Part shown: positions 16,509 to 25,781 of the stretch, one piece after another
Numbering within the stretch: the first letter of the stretch is position 1
Layout of the letters: each line of letters begins with the position of its first letter
Assembly: GCF_018128905.1 (NCBI RefSeq)
Contig: NZ_CP063808.1
Location: 2,852,001-2,916,000, forward strand
Reading direction: 5' to 3'
Origin: Streptomyces sp. A2-16
GTDB lineage: Bacteria; Actinomycetota; Actinomycetes; Streptomycetales; Streptomycetaceae
Length of the DNA stretch: 64,000 bases
The notes under the pieces: model-generated
The model's input: only the letters and a program-made list of their open reading frames with translations
Database searches by the model: none
What the model was told of the DNA's origin: nothing
Translations under genes and position numbers: made by a program

Positions 16509-18869
16509 GTGGGCGTGACGACCGCGACGCACGAGGAACGGGTCGAAACGCCACCGGAGGCCGGTGCCCCGCCCGTCGAACTCAGCCCGCGCCGCGTGCG
16601 GTTGGTCTTCTTCGGGCTCATGCTCGCGCTGCTCCTCGCCGCGCTGGAGCAGATGATCGTCGCCACCGCGCTCCCCAGGATCGTCGGTGAGCTGCACGGC
16701 CTGGACCGGATGTCCTGGGCGATCACCGCCTACCTGCTCACCGCCACGATCGGACTACCGGTCTACGGCAAGCTCGGCGACCTGTTCGGCCGCAAGGGCG
16801 TCTTCCAGTTCGCGATCGTCGTCTTCGTCGCCGGCTCCGCGCTCGCCGGACGTTCCGCGACCATGGACCAGCTGATCGCCTTCCGCGCCGTCCAGGGCGT
16901 CGGCGCGGGCGGCCTCATGATCGGTGTGCAGGCGATCATCGCCGACATCGTGCCGCCCCGGCGGCGCGGCCGCTTCATGGGCCTGATCGGCGCCGCCTTC
17001 GGACTCGCCTCCGTCGCTGGCCCGCTGCTCGGCGGCTGGTTCACGGACCACCTCTCCTGGCGGTGGTGCTTCTACGTCAACGTCCCCTTCGGACTGCTGA
17101 CCCTGGCCGTCGTCACCGCCGTGCTGAAGCTGCCGAAGCCGCGCGTGCGGCCCCGACTCGACGTGCTCGGCGCACTCCTGCTCGCCGCGGCCTCCACCTG
17201 CCTGGTGCTGCTGACCAGTTGGGGCGGCACCGAGCACGCCTGGGACTCCCGGCCGATCCTCGCACTCGCGGCCGGAGCGGTGGCCTCGACGGTCCTCTTC
17301 GTGATCGCCGAGCACTTCGCCGCCGAACCCCTCATGCCGCTCAGGCTGTTCAGGGACTCCGTCTTCAACGTCACCGGCCTGGTGGGTCTGGTGATCGGGG
17401 TCGCGCTCTTCGGGGCGGCGAGCTATCTGCCGACCTTCCTCCAGATGGTCGACGGCGCCAGCGCCACCGAGTCGGGCCTGCTGATGCTGCCCATGATGGC
17501 CGGCATCGTCGGCGCCTCCGTCGTCTCGGGACAACTCATCAGCCACACCGGCCGCTACCGGATCTGGCCGATCCTCGGCAGCGCACTCTCCGTCGTTGGC
17601 ATGTGGCTGCTGTCCCGGCTGGAGGCCGACACACCCCGGCTGCACTACAGCATCTGGATGGCCGTGCTCGGCGCCGGGATCGGCATGGTGATGCCGGTGC
17701 TGATCCTCGCCGTGCAGAACTCCGTCCGTCCGGCCGACCTCGGCACCGCCACCAGCGCCAACAACTACTTCCGGCAGATCGGCGGCAGCGTCGGAGCGGC
17801 GATCTTCGGCACCCTCTTCGCCGACCGGCTCGCCGACGCGCTCTCCGACGAACTGCCCGCCGGTGCCGGGCTGCCTGACCCCGAGTCCATCACCCCGCAG
17901 CTCGTCCACGCCCTGCCCCCGGCGCTCCGCGACGGCTACATCCGGGCCTACGCCGACGCCATGCCGCGGATCTTCCTCTACCTCGTGCCGGTGCTCCTCC
18001 TCGGCCTGCTCCTCGCCTTCTTCCTCAAGGAGAAACCGCTGGTGTCCCACCACACCGCCGACCCGGAGACCGAGACCGCCCCGGTCCCCCCGGCCCGCTC
18101 GCCGCACACCGCCGGGGCCCCCTTGTGCGGCACGGTGCGACACCCCGACGGGACCGTCCTGCCCCGGGCCGCGCTCACCCTCATCGACATGTCCGGGGCC
18201 CAGACCGGGCGCGGGGCCGCCGGCGAGGACGGGCGGTACGCGCTGTCCACGCCCGGGCCGGGGGCGTACGTCCTCATCGCCACCGCGAGCGGCCACCAGC
18301 CGCAGGCCGTGTCCGTGACGATCGGCGGGCGCCCCGTCGAACTGGACATCGTCCTCGGCGGCGCCGGACACCTCACGGGCCGCGTACGGACCCCCGACGG
18401 CACCCCCGTACAGGACGCCACCGTCACCCTCACCGACGCGCACGGGGAGGTGGTCGCCACCACCCGCAGCGGACCCGAGGGCGCCTACGCCGTCACCGAA
18501 CTGATCGCCGGGGAGTACACCCTCGCCGCCGGCGCGCCCGCGTTCCGCCCCGCCGCGCTCCCCGTCACCGTCCATGCCTCCCGGGAGACCCGCCAGGACA
18601 TCGAACTCGCAGGCGGGGCGGTGCTCCGCGGCACCGTGCGGGCCGGGGGCGGACGATGCGTCGAGGACGCGCGCGTGACGCTCCTCGACATGGCCGGCAA
18701 CGTCGTGGACACCCTCACGACCGGCCCCGACGGCACCTTCCGCTTCGCCGAGCTGTCCCGTGGCGAGTACACCGTCATCGCCGCCGGCTACCCGCCGGTC
18801 GCCACCGTCCTCCAGGTGACCGGGGGCGACCGCGCGGAGCGCGATCTCCGTCTCGGGCACGAGGACTGA
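16509..18869 (+). CDS. DHA2-type MFS exporter fused to three carboxypeptidase-regulatory-like domains
   Basis: A 786-residue protein. Residues about 35-520 form a 14-segment EmrB/QacA drug:proton antiporter, with the [11 protein letters not shown] loop and the motif-C region GPLLGGWF. After the last membrane segment ([14 protein letters not shown]) come three repeats of about 80 residues with a GxVRxPDGTxLxxAxVTLxD pattern, the CarboxypepD_reg/prealbumin-like beta-sandwich. The 14-segment topology would put this tail in the cytoplasm. The GTG at 16509 is preferred because GAGGGG lies 8 bases upstream; an upstream TTG frame is less likely. The substrate is unknown. Confidence 0.85.
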   Translation: MGVTTATHEERVETPPEAGAPPVELSPRRVRLVFFGLMLALLLAALEQMIVATALPRIVGELHGLDRMSWAITAYLLTATIGLPVYGKLGDLFGRKGVFQFAIVVFVAGSALAGRSATMDQLIAFRAVQGVGAGGLMIGVQAIIADIVPPRRRGRFMGLIGAAFGLASVAGPLLGGWFTDHLSWRWCFYVNVPFGLLTLAVVTAVLKLPKPRVRPRLDVLGALLLAAASTCLVLLTSWGGTEHAWDSRPILALAAGAVASTVLFVIAEHFAAEPLMPLRLFRDSVFNVTGLVGLVIGVALFGAASYLPTFLQMVDGASATESGLLMLPMMAGIVGASVVSGQLISHTGRYRIWPILGSALSVVGMWLLSRLEADTPRLHYSIWMAVLGAGIGMVMPVLILAVQNSVRPADLGTATSANNYFRQIGGSVGAAIFGTLFADRLADALSDELPAGAGLPDPESITPQLVHALPPALRDGYIRAYADAMPRIFLYLVPVLLLGLLLAFFLKEKPLVSHHTADPETETAPVPPARSPHTAGAPLCGTVRHPDGTVLPRAALTLIDMSGAQTGRGAAGEDGRYALSTPGPGAYVLIATASGHQPQAVSVTIGGRPVELDIVLGGAGHLTGRVRTPDGTPVQDATVTLTDAHGEVVATTRSGPEGAYAVTELIAGEYTLAAGAPAFRPAALPVTVHASRETRQDIELAGGAVLRGTVRAGGGRCVEDARVTLLDMAGNVVDTLTTGPDGTFRFAELSRGEYTVIAAGYPPVATVLQVTGGDRAERDLRLGHED

Positions 18870-19000
18870 CAGGGCGTCAGCGGGGGCGCGCGCCGGGGCG
18901 GAGCGGTCCGGGCCAATTCCCCCATTGCCGCACACCGTGACCGCCCGGCGCCGTACGGTGGAACAGGCGGCACAGATCTTGCGGAGAGAGGGCCTGGGCC

Positions 19001-21466
19001 ATGGACCGTGGCACCGAGCGGGGCGCACCTCCCAGCCGCGGGGCGGGGAGCGCGGCGGACGGACACGCCGCGGCCGGACGTGTCCCGCTGGCCGTGGTCG
19101 TCGTGGACCGCGACGGCCTGGTCTCCCACTGGAGCCGGGGTGCGAGCCGGCTGTTCGGCGCCACCAAGGAGGAGGCGATCGGCTACTCGGCGGCCGACCT
19201 GCTGCCGGTCTCGGGAGCGCTCCCGGACCAGGAGGACACCCCGCTCCACGGTGTGTACGCGCCCTACGACGGACTCGGACCCGATCTGGAGTCCTCCCTC
19301 GACGGCGGGCTGTCCTACCCGGCCGCAGGCCGCGCCCGTCTCACCGTGCCCGGCGCGGACCGCCTCGACGTCCTGTGGTGGGCCTACCCGCTGGTGGGCC
19401 CCGGCAGCGAGCGTCTGCTGGTGCTGGCCGTCGACGCGGGCGGGCTCCACCAGGACCCGGACATGGACGGCGGCGCCCCTGCCGTCGAGCGGATCGCGCC
19501 CGCCTTCGCCCTGCACACCGACTTCCCGGGCGCCGACGAACTCGCCCGCAGGCTGCCCGAGATCATGCCCAGCATGAGCGTGGGCGAGAGCGCCCGCATC
19601 GTCGCCCAGGTCCTGGAACTGGGCTATCCGGTGCTGGAGTTCAGCCAGAACGACCGGGTGCCCGTCACCCCCGACTGGGGCGTGCCCCGGCGCGCCGAGC
19701 GCAGGGCCCGCCGCGAGCGGGCGGCCAGTGCCGCCGCGCAGGGCCTGCCCGTCCCGCAGGACCAGCTCGACGAGGGCGAGGACCTGGAGTACGTCGCCGT
19801 ACGCGAGCGTCTGGAGTTCCTCAACGAAGTCAGTGGGAAGATCGGCACCTCCCTCGACCTGTCCCGGACCATCGTCGAGGTCAGCAGGGCCGTCGTGCCC
19901 CGCTTCACCGACGTCGCCGGCACCTATCTGCGCGAACAGGTCGTCGCCGGTGAGGGGTTCCCCGACGGCGTGCCCGACACCACCACCATGTGGCACCGGG
20001 TGGCCCTGGAGCACACCGACGAACCCGGCCGCTGGGACGACGTGGTGCCGGTCGGCGAGGCCATGCCGTTCCCCGCGCACACCCCGTTCTTCCAGTGCAT
20101 GACCACCGGCGAACCCGTTCTCGTGCCGCGCATCAGCGAGCAGATGGGCCACGCCATCGCCTCGCAGTTCGAGAAGCGGGACATCAGGCCGCTGATCACC
20201 GGCCGCTCCATGCTCGTCGTACCGCTCAAGGCCCGCAATGTGGTCCTCGGGTTCATGATCCTGCTGCGCCACCCCGAGCGCGTCGAGTTCAACGACATGG
20301 ACCGCGTCACCGGCGCCGAACTCGCCGCCCGCGCGGGCCTCGTGCTCGACAACGCGCGCATGTACACCTTCCAGGAGTCCGTCGCCGAGACCCTCCAGGA
20401 CAGCATGCTGCCGCACATCCCGCCGCGCATGGCGGGCTGCGACATCGCCACCCGCTATCTGCCCGGCACGCTGCTGGGACGCGTCGGCGGCGACTGGTTC
20501 GACTCCGTGAAGCTGCCCGGCGCGCGCACCGCCCTGGTCGTCGGTGACGTCATGGGACACGGGCTCAACTCGGCCGCCATGATGGGCCAGTTGCGCACCG
20601 CCGTACAGACCATGGCCGCCCTCGACCTGCCTCCGGCCCAGCTGCTGCGCAACCTCGACGACCTCGCCCAGCGGCTCGGCGACACCTACCTCGCGACCTG
20701 CCTGTACGCCGTCTACGACCCGATCGCGAGCGAGCTCCACCTCGCCAACGCGGGACACATCCCGCCGGTGATCGTGCGGGCCCGGGACGGGCGCAGCGAG
20801 CTGCTCGAGCTGCCCACCGGTGCGCCGATCGGTGTGGGCGGGGTGCCCTTCGAGGCGGTACGCGTGCGCGTGGAGCCCGGAGACCGGCTGCTGATGTGCA
20901 CCGACGGCCTGGTGGAGGTGCGCGGCGAGGACATCGGGGTGGGGCTCGCCACGCTCACCGAGTCCGCCGCGCACCCGGCCGCGTCCATGGACGACGCCTG
21001 CGACGCGATCATCCGCGCGCTCAACACCCGCGGGGGACGCAAGGACGACGTGGCGCTGCTCATGGCCCGGCTCAACGGCATCGAGCCCGACGACGTGGCC
21101 GAGTGGCGGATCTCCCTCGACCCGGCCGAGGTCGGGCGGGCCCGGGCGGTGGTGCGGGAACAGCTGCACGACTGGGGACTGGCCAAGCTGGCCGACAGCG
21201 CCGAGCTCATGGTGAGCGAGCTCGTCACCAACGCCGTACGGCACTCGCACAGCCGGCCCGTCGAGTTGCGGCTCGTGCGCGAGGACACCTTGCTGTGCGA
21301 GGTGGACGACGACGACCACGACCTGCCGAACCTGTTGAGCGCCGGGCCCACCGACGAGCACGGGCGGGGCCTCAGAGTGGTGAGCACGCTCGCTCGGGAG
21401 TGGGGCGCGAGTCGCACGAAGGCAGGGAAGACCGTCTGGTTCGAACTGACCCTGCCGCGTCGCTGA
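19001..21466 (+). CDS. PAS-GAF-SpoIIE phosphatase with C-terminal histidine-kinase-like ATPase
   Basis: An 821-residue signalling protein. An N-terminal PAS domain (about residues 28-150, VPLAVVVVDRDGLVSHWSRGASRLFG) is followed by a linker, a GAF domain (about 275-450), and a PP2C-type SpoIIE phosphatase (about 460-660, with DWFDSV and VGDVMGHG metal-binding segments). The C-terminal HATPase_c domain (about 700-820) has the N-box ELVTNAVRHS and the GRGL motif, like an RsbW-type anti-sigma kinase. It would control an anti-sigma/anti-anti-sigma switch. No partner is adjacent; a SigB-family sigma factor lies 35 kb away. Start ATG at 19001. Confidence 0.9.
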   Translation: MDRGTERGAPPSRGAGSAADGHAAAGRVPLAVVVVDRDGLVSHWSRGASRLFGATKEEAIGYSAADLLPVSGALPDQEDTPLHGVYAPYDGLGPDLESSLDGGLSYPAAGRARLTVPGADRLDVLWWAYPLVGPGSERLLVLAVDAGGLHQDPDMDGGAPAVERIAPAFALHTDFPGADELARRLPEIMPSMSVGESARIVAQVLELGYPVLEFSQNDRVPVTPDWGVPRRAERRARRERAASAAAQGLPVPQDQLDEGEDLEYVAVRERLEFLNEVSGKIGTSLDLSRTIVEVSRAVVPRFTDVAGTYLREQVVAGEGFPDGVPDTTTMWHRVALEHTDEPGRWDDVVPVGEAMPFPAHTPFFQCMTTGEPVLVPRISEQMGHAIASQFEKRDIRPLITGRSMLVVPLKARNVVLGFMILLRHPERVEFNDMDRVTGAELAARAGLVLDNARMYTFQESVAETLQDSMLPHIPPRMAGCDIATRYLPGTLLGRVGGDWFDSVKLPGARTALVVGDVMGHGLNSAAMMGQLRTAVQTMAALDLPPAQLLRNLDDLAQRLGDTYLATCLYAVYDPIASELHLANAGHIPPVIVRARDGRSELLELPTGAPIGVGGVPFEAVRVRVEPGDRLLMCTDGLVEVRGEDIGVGLATLTESAAHPAASMDDACDAIIRALNTRGGRKDDVALLMARLNGIEPDDVAEWRISLDPAEVGRARAVVREQLHDWGLAKLADSAELMVSELVTNAVRHSHSRPVELRLVREDTLLCEVDDDDHDLPNLLSAGPTDEHGRGLRVVSTLAREWGASRTKAGKTVWFELTLPRR

Positions 21467-21617
21467 GCAGGCCCCGCGCGCATGCCCGACCGGGGCGCGC
21501 GTTCTCGAACTGACCGTGAAGGAACGCGCCATGCGCTTGTCCGCGCGACCCCGGCGCGATACACCGTACTGGCCTGTCAACTTTGGCGGGTTCTGTTCGC
21601 ATCCTGGGGAGTTGGGC

Positions 21618-22343
21618 ATGAGCGTGACTGATCGGTACCGGGAGTCCTGGGAGGGCTTCTGGCGGGAGGCCCCGGGGCGGCAGGGGGCCGTGTTCTGGGA
21701 CGCGGAGCCGGTGCTGACCGCCGGAGTCCACCTCGCCCACTTCGAGCCGCTCCTCATCGATCCCGGACTGCCGCTCGTGGACCTGGGCTGCGGGAACGGC
21801 ACCCAGAGCCGCTTTCTCGCCGCCCACTTCACCCAGGTCATCGGCGCCGACCTGTCCGCCGCCGCGCTCGACCGGGCACGCGACGCCGACCCCGACGAGC
21901 AGGTGACGTACCGGCTGCTCGACGCCTCCGACAAGAGCGAGCCGGAGAACCTGCACGCCGAACTGGGCGACGCCAACGTCTACATGCGCGGTGTGCTGCA
22001 CCAGGCCGCACCCGAGGACCGGCAGCAGTTGGTCGACGGGATCGCCACGCTGGTCGGGGAGCGAGGGCGGGCCTTCCTCGTCGAGCTCTCCGAGGCCGCC
22101 AAGTCCGTCCTCGTGGGCCTGGCGCAGAGCCCCGACGGACCGCCCGCCAAGCTGGCCCCCGTCTTCCGGCACGGCATCGCACCCGGTGAGGTCGCCGACG
22201 AGGCGGTGCCCGTGTACCTCGGGGCGGCCGGGCTGACGATCGTGGCCGGCGGTGAACTGCCGCTCGTCACCACCGAGTACCGGGCCGACGGCACCCGGAT
22301 CGAACTGCCGTCGAAGTGGTGGGTGGTGGGACGCGCCGCCTGA
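21618..22343 (+). CDS. Class I SAM-dependent methyltransferase
   Basis: A 241-residue Rossmann-fold methyltransferase of unknown substrate. SAM-binding motif I is LVDLGCGNGTQSRFLA (about residues 53-68), followed by VIGADLSAAALDRA and the acidic loop. The ATG at 21618 has a GGGGAG site; the longer frame includes upstream non-conserved residues. It converges on the acyltransferase gene with only 5 bases between stops, sharing a hairpin. Confidence 0.82.
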   Translation: MSVTDRYRESWEGFWREAPGRQGAVFWDAEPVLTAGVHLAHFEPLLIDPGLPLVDLGCGNGTQSRFLAAHFTQVIGADLSAAALDRARDADPDEQVTYRLLDASDKSEPENLHAELGDANVYMRGVLHQAAPEDRQQLVDGIATLVGERGRAFLVELSEAAKSVLVGLAQSPDGPPAKLAPVFRHGIAPGEVADEAVPVYLGAAGLTIVAGGELPLVTTEYRADGTRIELPSKWWVVGRAA

Positions 22344-22355
22344 CGGGCTCAGGCG
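22337..22355. terminator. Hairpin spanning both stop codons of convergent genes
   Basis: CGCCTGA (22337-22343) pairs perfectly with TCAGGCG (22349-22355) around a 5-base loop. The TGA of the methyltransferase and the stop of the acyltransferase lie inside opposite arms, so one short hairpin may end both transcripts. Confidence 0.5.
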
Positions 22356-23488
22356 CCCGGGCGGCGCCCCTGAGCGGGCACCGCGCCGGTCGCGGGCGAG
22401 GTCTTCCGGAACGCCCAGTCCATCCTCGGCTCCATCACGCACCGGAAGACCCGCCGCACCGGCGCGGTGCACAGTGCCGTCACCACGGCACCGGCCACGA
22501 GCGTGACGGCGATCTCGCCGAGCGGTGTGTGCGGCCAGCGGTGGCCGGCCCAGTCGAAGTGGTTGCCCGCCTGGACGACGAAACCGTGCAGCAGATAGCC
22601 GTAGAGCGTGCCCGCGCCCAGGGCCGTGAACCACATGCGGCGTCCCGGCACCCAGGACAGGAAGCAGGCGACCAGAACGAAGGAGCAGCCGAACAGGGCC
22701 AGCGTCATCAGCGGGCCGTACCAGGCGGGCACGCCGAAGTGCTCGGCTGCGTCGCGGTGGAAGAACCACGCGTAGTCCATGCGCGGCACCGCCCAGTACG
22801 AGAACACCAGCGCGGCCGCGAACACGGGGAGCGCGAGCAGCCGTACCCGCCACTGCCGCACCAGCGAGAAGTGCTCGGGCCGCAGGCACAGGCCGAGCAC
22901 GAAGTACGGCAGGAACTGCAGGGTGCGCTGCAGGTCGAGGTCGTGGCCGATGGACGGGCTGAGGGTGGCGAGCGCGGCGACCGCGAGTGCGATCGGAAGC
23001 GGCCACCGCACGCTGCGCCAGATCGGTGTGGTCAGCCGCCAGATGAACAGCGCGGCCAGGAACCAGGTCAGGTACAGCGGGTCCAGCAGGCTGATCTCAC
23101 GGTCCGGGACACCGTCGGACCATCGAGTGAAATAGGTGTACGCCGTCTCGAACACGACATACGGGACGACGACCCCGGTGACCAGACGCTTGATCTTCGC
23201 CGGGCTCGCGTCGAAGGTGCGCGAGAAGTAGCCCGAGATGATGATGAACGCCGGCATGTGGAAGGCGTAGACGATCGTGTACAGCGCGGTGACCGCCCGG
23301 CTGTCGGAGCGCAGCGGCTCCCAGGCGTGTCCCATCGCGACCAGCACGATCGCCAGGTACTTGGCGTTGTCGAAGAACGCGTCGCGTTGCTTCGGGCGGC
23401 CGCCGGGCGGGTTCCCCGGCGCGGTGGCCGCCGTGGGCGCCGCCGTCGTCGGTCGTGCCGGCTGTACGGGCTGTGCGGTGTCGCTCAC
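22349..23488 (-). CDS. Acyltransferase-3 family membrane protein
   Basis: A 379-residue integral membrane protein with about ten hydrophobic segments. The first contains the AT3 hallmark (RDAFFDNAKYLAIVLVAMGHAWEPL, with the conserved H-x-W region), followed by FHMPAFIIISGYFS. The family transfers acyl groups onto surface glycans, peptidoglycan or small molecules; the substrate cannot be read here. A proline/alanine-rich N-terminal tail (about 35 residues) is cytosolic. It is divergent from the peptidase operon, so it might be co-regulated with it. Confidence 0.85.
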   Translation of the reverse strand: MSDTAQPVQPARPTTAAPTAATAPGNPPGGRPKQRDAFFDNAKYLAIVLVAMGHAWEPLRSDSRAVTALYTIVYAFHMPAFIIISGYFSRTFDASPAKIKRLVTGVVVPYVVFETAYTYFTRWSDGVPDREISLLDPLYLTWFLAALFIWRLTTPIWRSVRWPLPIALAVAALATLSPSIGHDLDLQRTLQFLPYFVLGLCLRPEHFSLVRQWRVRLLALPVFAAALVFSYWAVPRMDYAWFFHRDAAEHFGVPAWYGPLMTLALFGCSFVLVACFLSWVPGRRMWFTALGAGTLYGYLLHGFVVQAGNHFDWAGHRWPHTPLGEIAVTLVAGAVVTALCTAPVRRVFRCVMEPRMDWAFRKTSPATGAVPAQGRRPGA

Positions 23489-23634
23489 GCTTCTCCCTGT
23501 CCGTCTCCTGTGGAACCCGCGAGGGAGGATACGCGTCTTCCAGGAGTTGCCTGTGCGGCGGGGGTGAGCGGCATACGACTCGCCTCACCCCTCGCGGGCG
23601 ACGCAAACCTCCGCGACGCGTAACGTGGCGGACC

Positions 23635-24468
23635 ATGAAGATCCTGATCAGCGCCGACATGGAGGGCGCCACCGGTGTGACCTGGCCGGCCGACGTGCTG
23701 CCGGGCACGCCCCAGTGGGAGCGGTGCCGGTCGATGTTCACCTCGGATGTGAACGCCGCCGTGCTGGGCTTCTTCGACGGGGGCGCCGACGAGGTGCTCG
23801 TCAACGAGGCCCACTGGACCATGCGCAACCTGCTGCTGGAGGAGCTCGACGAGCGCGCGCAGATGCTCACCGGGCGGCACAAGTCGCTGTCCATGGTCGA
23901 GGGCGTGCAGCACGGCGACGTCGACGGCATCGCGTTCCTCGGCTACCACGCGGGAGCGGGCCAGGAGGGCGTCCTCGCCCACACCTACCTCGCCAACTCC
24001 ATCACCGGGGTGTGGCTGAACGACGTCCCCGCGAGCGAGGGGTACCTCAACGCGCACGTGGTCGCGGAGTACGGCGTCCCCGTCGTCCTCGTCACCGGCG
24101 ACGACGTGGCCTGCGAGGACGCCCTCGGCTACGCGCCCGGGGCGCTGAAGGTCGCCGTCAAGGACCACGTCTCGCGCTACGCCGCCGTGTGCCGCACCCC
24201 GGCCCGCACCGCCGCCGACATCAGGTCCGCGGCCAAGGAGGCGGCACAGCTGGCGGTCCGTCAGGAACCCGTACAGGCGGGGCCGTTCACGACCGCCGTC
24301 GAGTTCGACGCGGAGCACCTCGCGATGGCCGCCACCGTGGTGCCGGGTGTGGAACGGATCGGGGCGCGGAAGGTGGCGTACACGAGCGAGACCATGTACG
24401 CGGGAATCCGTACCTTCAAGGCGGTCACCACCATCGTCTCGGCCGCCGTGGAGGAGCAGTATGGCTGA
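23635..24468 (+). CDS. M55 family D-aminopeptidase (DppA-like)
   Basis: A 277-residue zinc peptidase of the DppA type, which releases N-terminal D-amino acids such as D-Ala from short peptides. The metal-ligand opening MKILISADMEG (D8, E10), the NEAHWTMRN segment, GYHAGAG and the GDDVACEDA segment fit the family. The upstream frame extends 60 codons further, but a TAACGT -10-like box 8 bases before the ATG at 23635 suggests a leaderless transcript starting near that ATG. It overlaps the next gene by 8 bases and begins a four-gene peptidase operon. Confidence 0.87.
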   Translation: MKILISADMEGATGVTWPADVLPGTPQWERCRSMFTSDVNAAVLGFFDGGADEVLVNEAHWTMRNLLLEELDERAQMLTGRHKSLSMVEGVQHGDVDGIAFLGYHAGAGQEGVLAHTYLANSITGVWLNDVPASEGYLNAHVVAEYGVPVVLVTGDDVACEDALGYAPGALKVAVKDHVSRYAAVCRTPARTAADIRSAAKEAAQLAVRQEPVQAGPFTTAVEFDAEHLAMAATVVPGVERIGARKVAYTSETMYAGIRTFKAVTTIVSAAVEEQYG

Positions 24469-25765
24469 CCAGCAGGCACTCGACGAGGTCGTCCGGTTCA
24501 CCTCCGACCTCATCCGCATCGACACCACCAACCGGGGCGGCGGCGACTGCCAGGAACGCCCCGCCGCCGAGTACGCGGCCGAGCAGCTGGCAGGGGCGGG
24601 CCTGGAACCCCTGATGCTGGAGCGCACCAAGGGCCGTACGAACGTCGTCGCCCGCATCGAGGGCAGCGACCCGTCGGCGGACGCGCTGCTCGTCCACGGT
24701 CATCTGGACGTGGTGCCCGCCGAGGCCGCCGACTGGAGCGTGCACCCCTTCTCCGGGGAGATCCGCGACGAGGTCGTGTGGGGGCGCGGAGCCGTCGACA
24801 TGAAGAACATGGACGCGATGATCCTTTCCGTCGTGCGGGGCTGGGCGCGTCAGGGCGTACGGCCGCGGCGGGACCTCGTGATCGCGTTCACCGCCGACGA
24901 GGAGGCCAGCGCCGAGGACGGCTCCGGGTTCCTCGCCGACGAGCACCCCGAGCTCTTCGAGGGCTGCACGGAAGGGATCAGCGAGTCGGGGGCGTTCACC
25001 TTCCACGACGGCGCGGGACGGCAGATCTACCCGATCGCGGCGGGGGAGCGCGGCACCGGCTGGCTCAAGCTCACCGCGCGCGGCCGGGCCGGGCACGGCT
25101 CCAAGGTCAACAAGGAGAACGCGGTCACCCGGCTCGCCGCCGCCGTGACCCGCATCGGCGAGCACGAATGGCCGCTCCGGCTCACCCCCACCGTGAGCGC
25201 CGCCCTCGCCGAACTCGCCGAGCTCTACGGCATCGAGACCGACCTCGCCGACGTGGACTCGCTGCTGGAGAAGCTGGGCCCGGCGGCCAAGCTGGTCGAG
25301 GCGACCGTACGCAACAGCGCCAACCCGACCATGCTGGAAGCCGGTTACAAGCTCAACGTGATCCCCGGCGAGGCGGTGGCCTACGTCGACGGCCGCTACC
25401 TTCCCGGTGGCGAGGACGAGTTCCGTGCGACCCTCGACCTGCTCACCGGCCCCGACGTGGACTGGGAGTTCAGCCATCGGGAGGTCGCCCTCCAGGCGCC
25501 GCTCGACTCGCCCACGTACGCCGGGATGCGGGCGGCCGTGGAGGAGTTCGCGCCCGAGGGACACGTGGTGCCCTACTGCATGTCCGGCGGCACCGACGCC
25601 AAGCAGTTCTCCCGCCTCGGCATCACCGGGTACGGGTTCGCGCCCCTGAAGCTCCCCGAGGGCTTCGACTACCAGGCCCTCTTCCACGGGGTCGACGAGC
25701 GCGTCCCCGTCGAGGCACTGCACTTCGGCGTGCGGGTACTCGACCGCTTCCTGCGAACGGCCTGA
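24461..25765 (+). CDS. M20 family metallopeptidase
   Basis: A 434-residue di-zinc peptidase of the ArgE/DapE/CPG2 class. Metal and catalytic motifs are HGHLDVVPAE, GRGAVDMKNM and DEEAS, with a final metal histidine near LFHGVDERV. A lid/dimerisation domain lies between about residues 190 and 300. It probably cleaves dipeptides or N-acyl amino acids. The ATG at 24461 overlaps the M55 gene (ATGGCTGA), so the two are translationally coupled. The position suggests that it takes the dipeptides or L,D fragments produced by the neighbours. Confidence 0.88.
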   Translation: MADQQALDEVVRFTSDLIRIDTTNRGGGDCQERPAAEYAAEQLAGAGLEPLMLERTKGRTNVVARIEGSDPSADALLVHGHLDVVPAEAADWSVHPFSGEIRDEVVWGRGAVDMKNMDAMILSVVRGWARQGVRPRRDLVIAFTADEEASAEDGSGFLADEHPELFEGCTEGISESGAFTFHDGAGRQIYPIAAGERGTGWLKLTARGRAGHGSKVNKENAVTRLAAAVTRIGEHEWPLRLTPTVSAALAELAELYGIETDLADVDSLLEKLGPAAKLVEATVRNSANPTMLEAGYKLNVIPGEAVAYVDGRYLPGGEDEFRATLDLLTGPDVDWEFSHREVALQAPLDSPTYAGMRAAVEEFAPEGHVVPYCMSGGTDAKQFSRLGITGYGFAPLKLPEGFDYQALFHGVDERVPVEALHFGVRVLDRFLRTA

Positions 25766-25781
25766 ACGAGTGGGGGAGAAC

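Noticed and set aside
16755..19028. A 757-residue minus-strand frame over the MFS exporter gene
   Set aside because: It mirrors the codon bias of the exporter and shows no domain or start signal.
18788..21976. A 1062-residue open frame on the minus strand opposite the SpoIIE phosphatase gene
   Set aside because: It has no family features and its composition (Gly, Ala, Arg, His and Pro) is that of a reverse-strand shadow of a high-GC gene.
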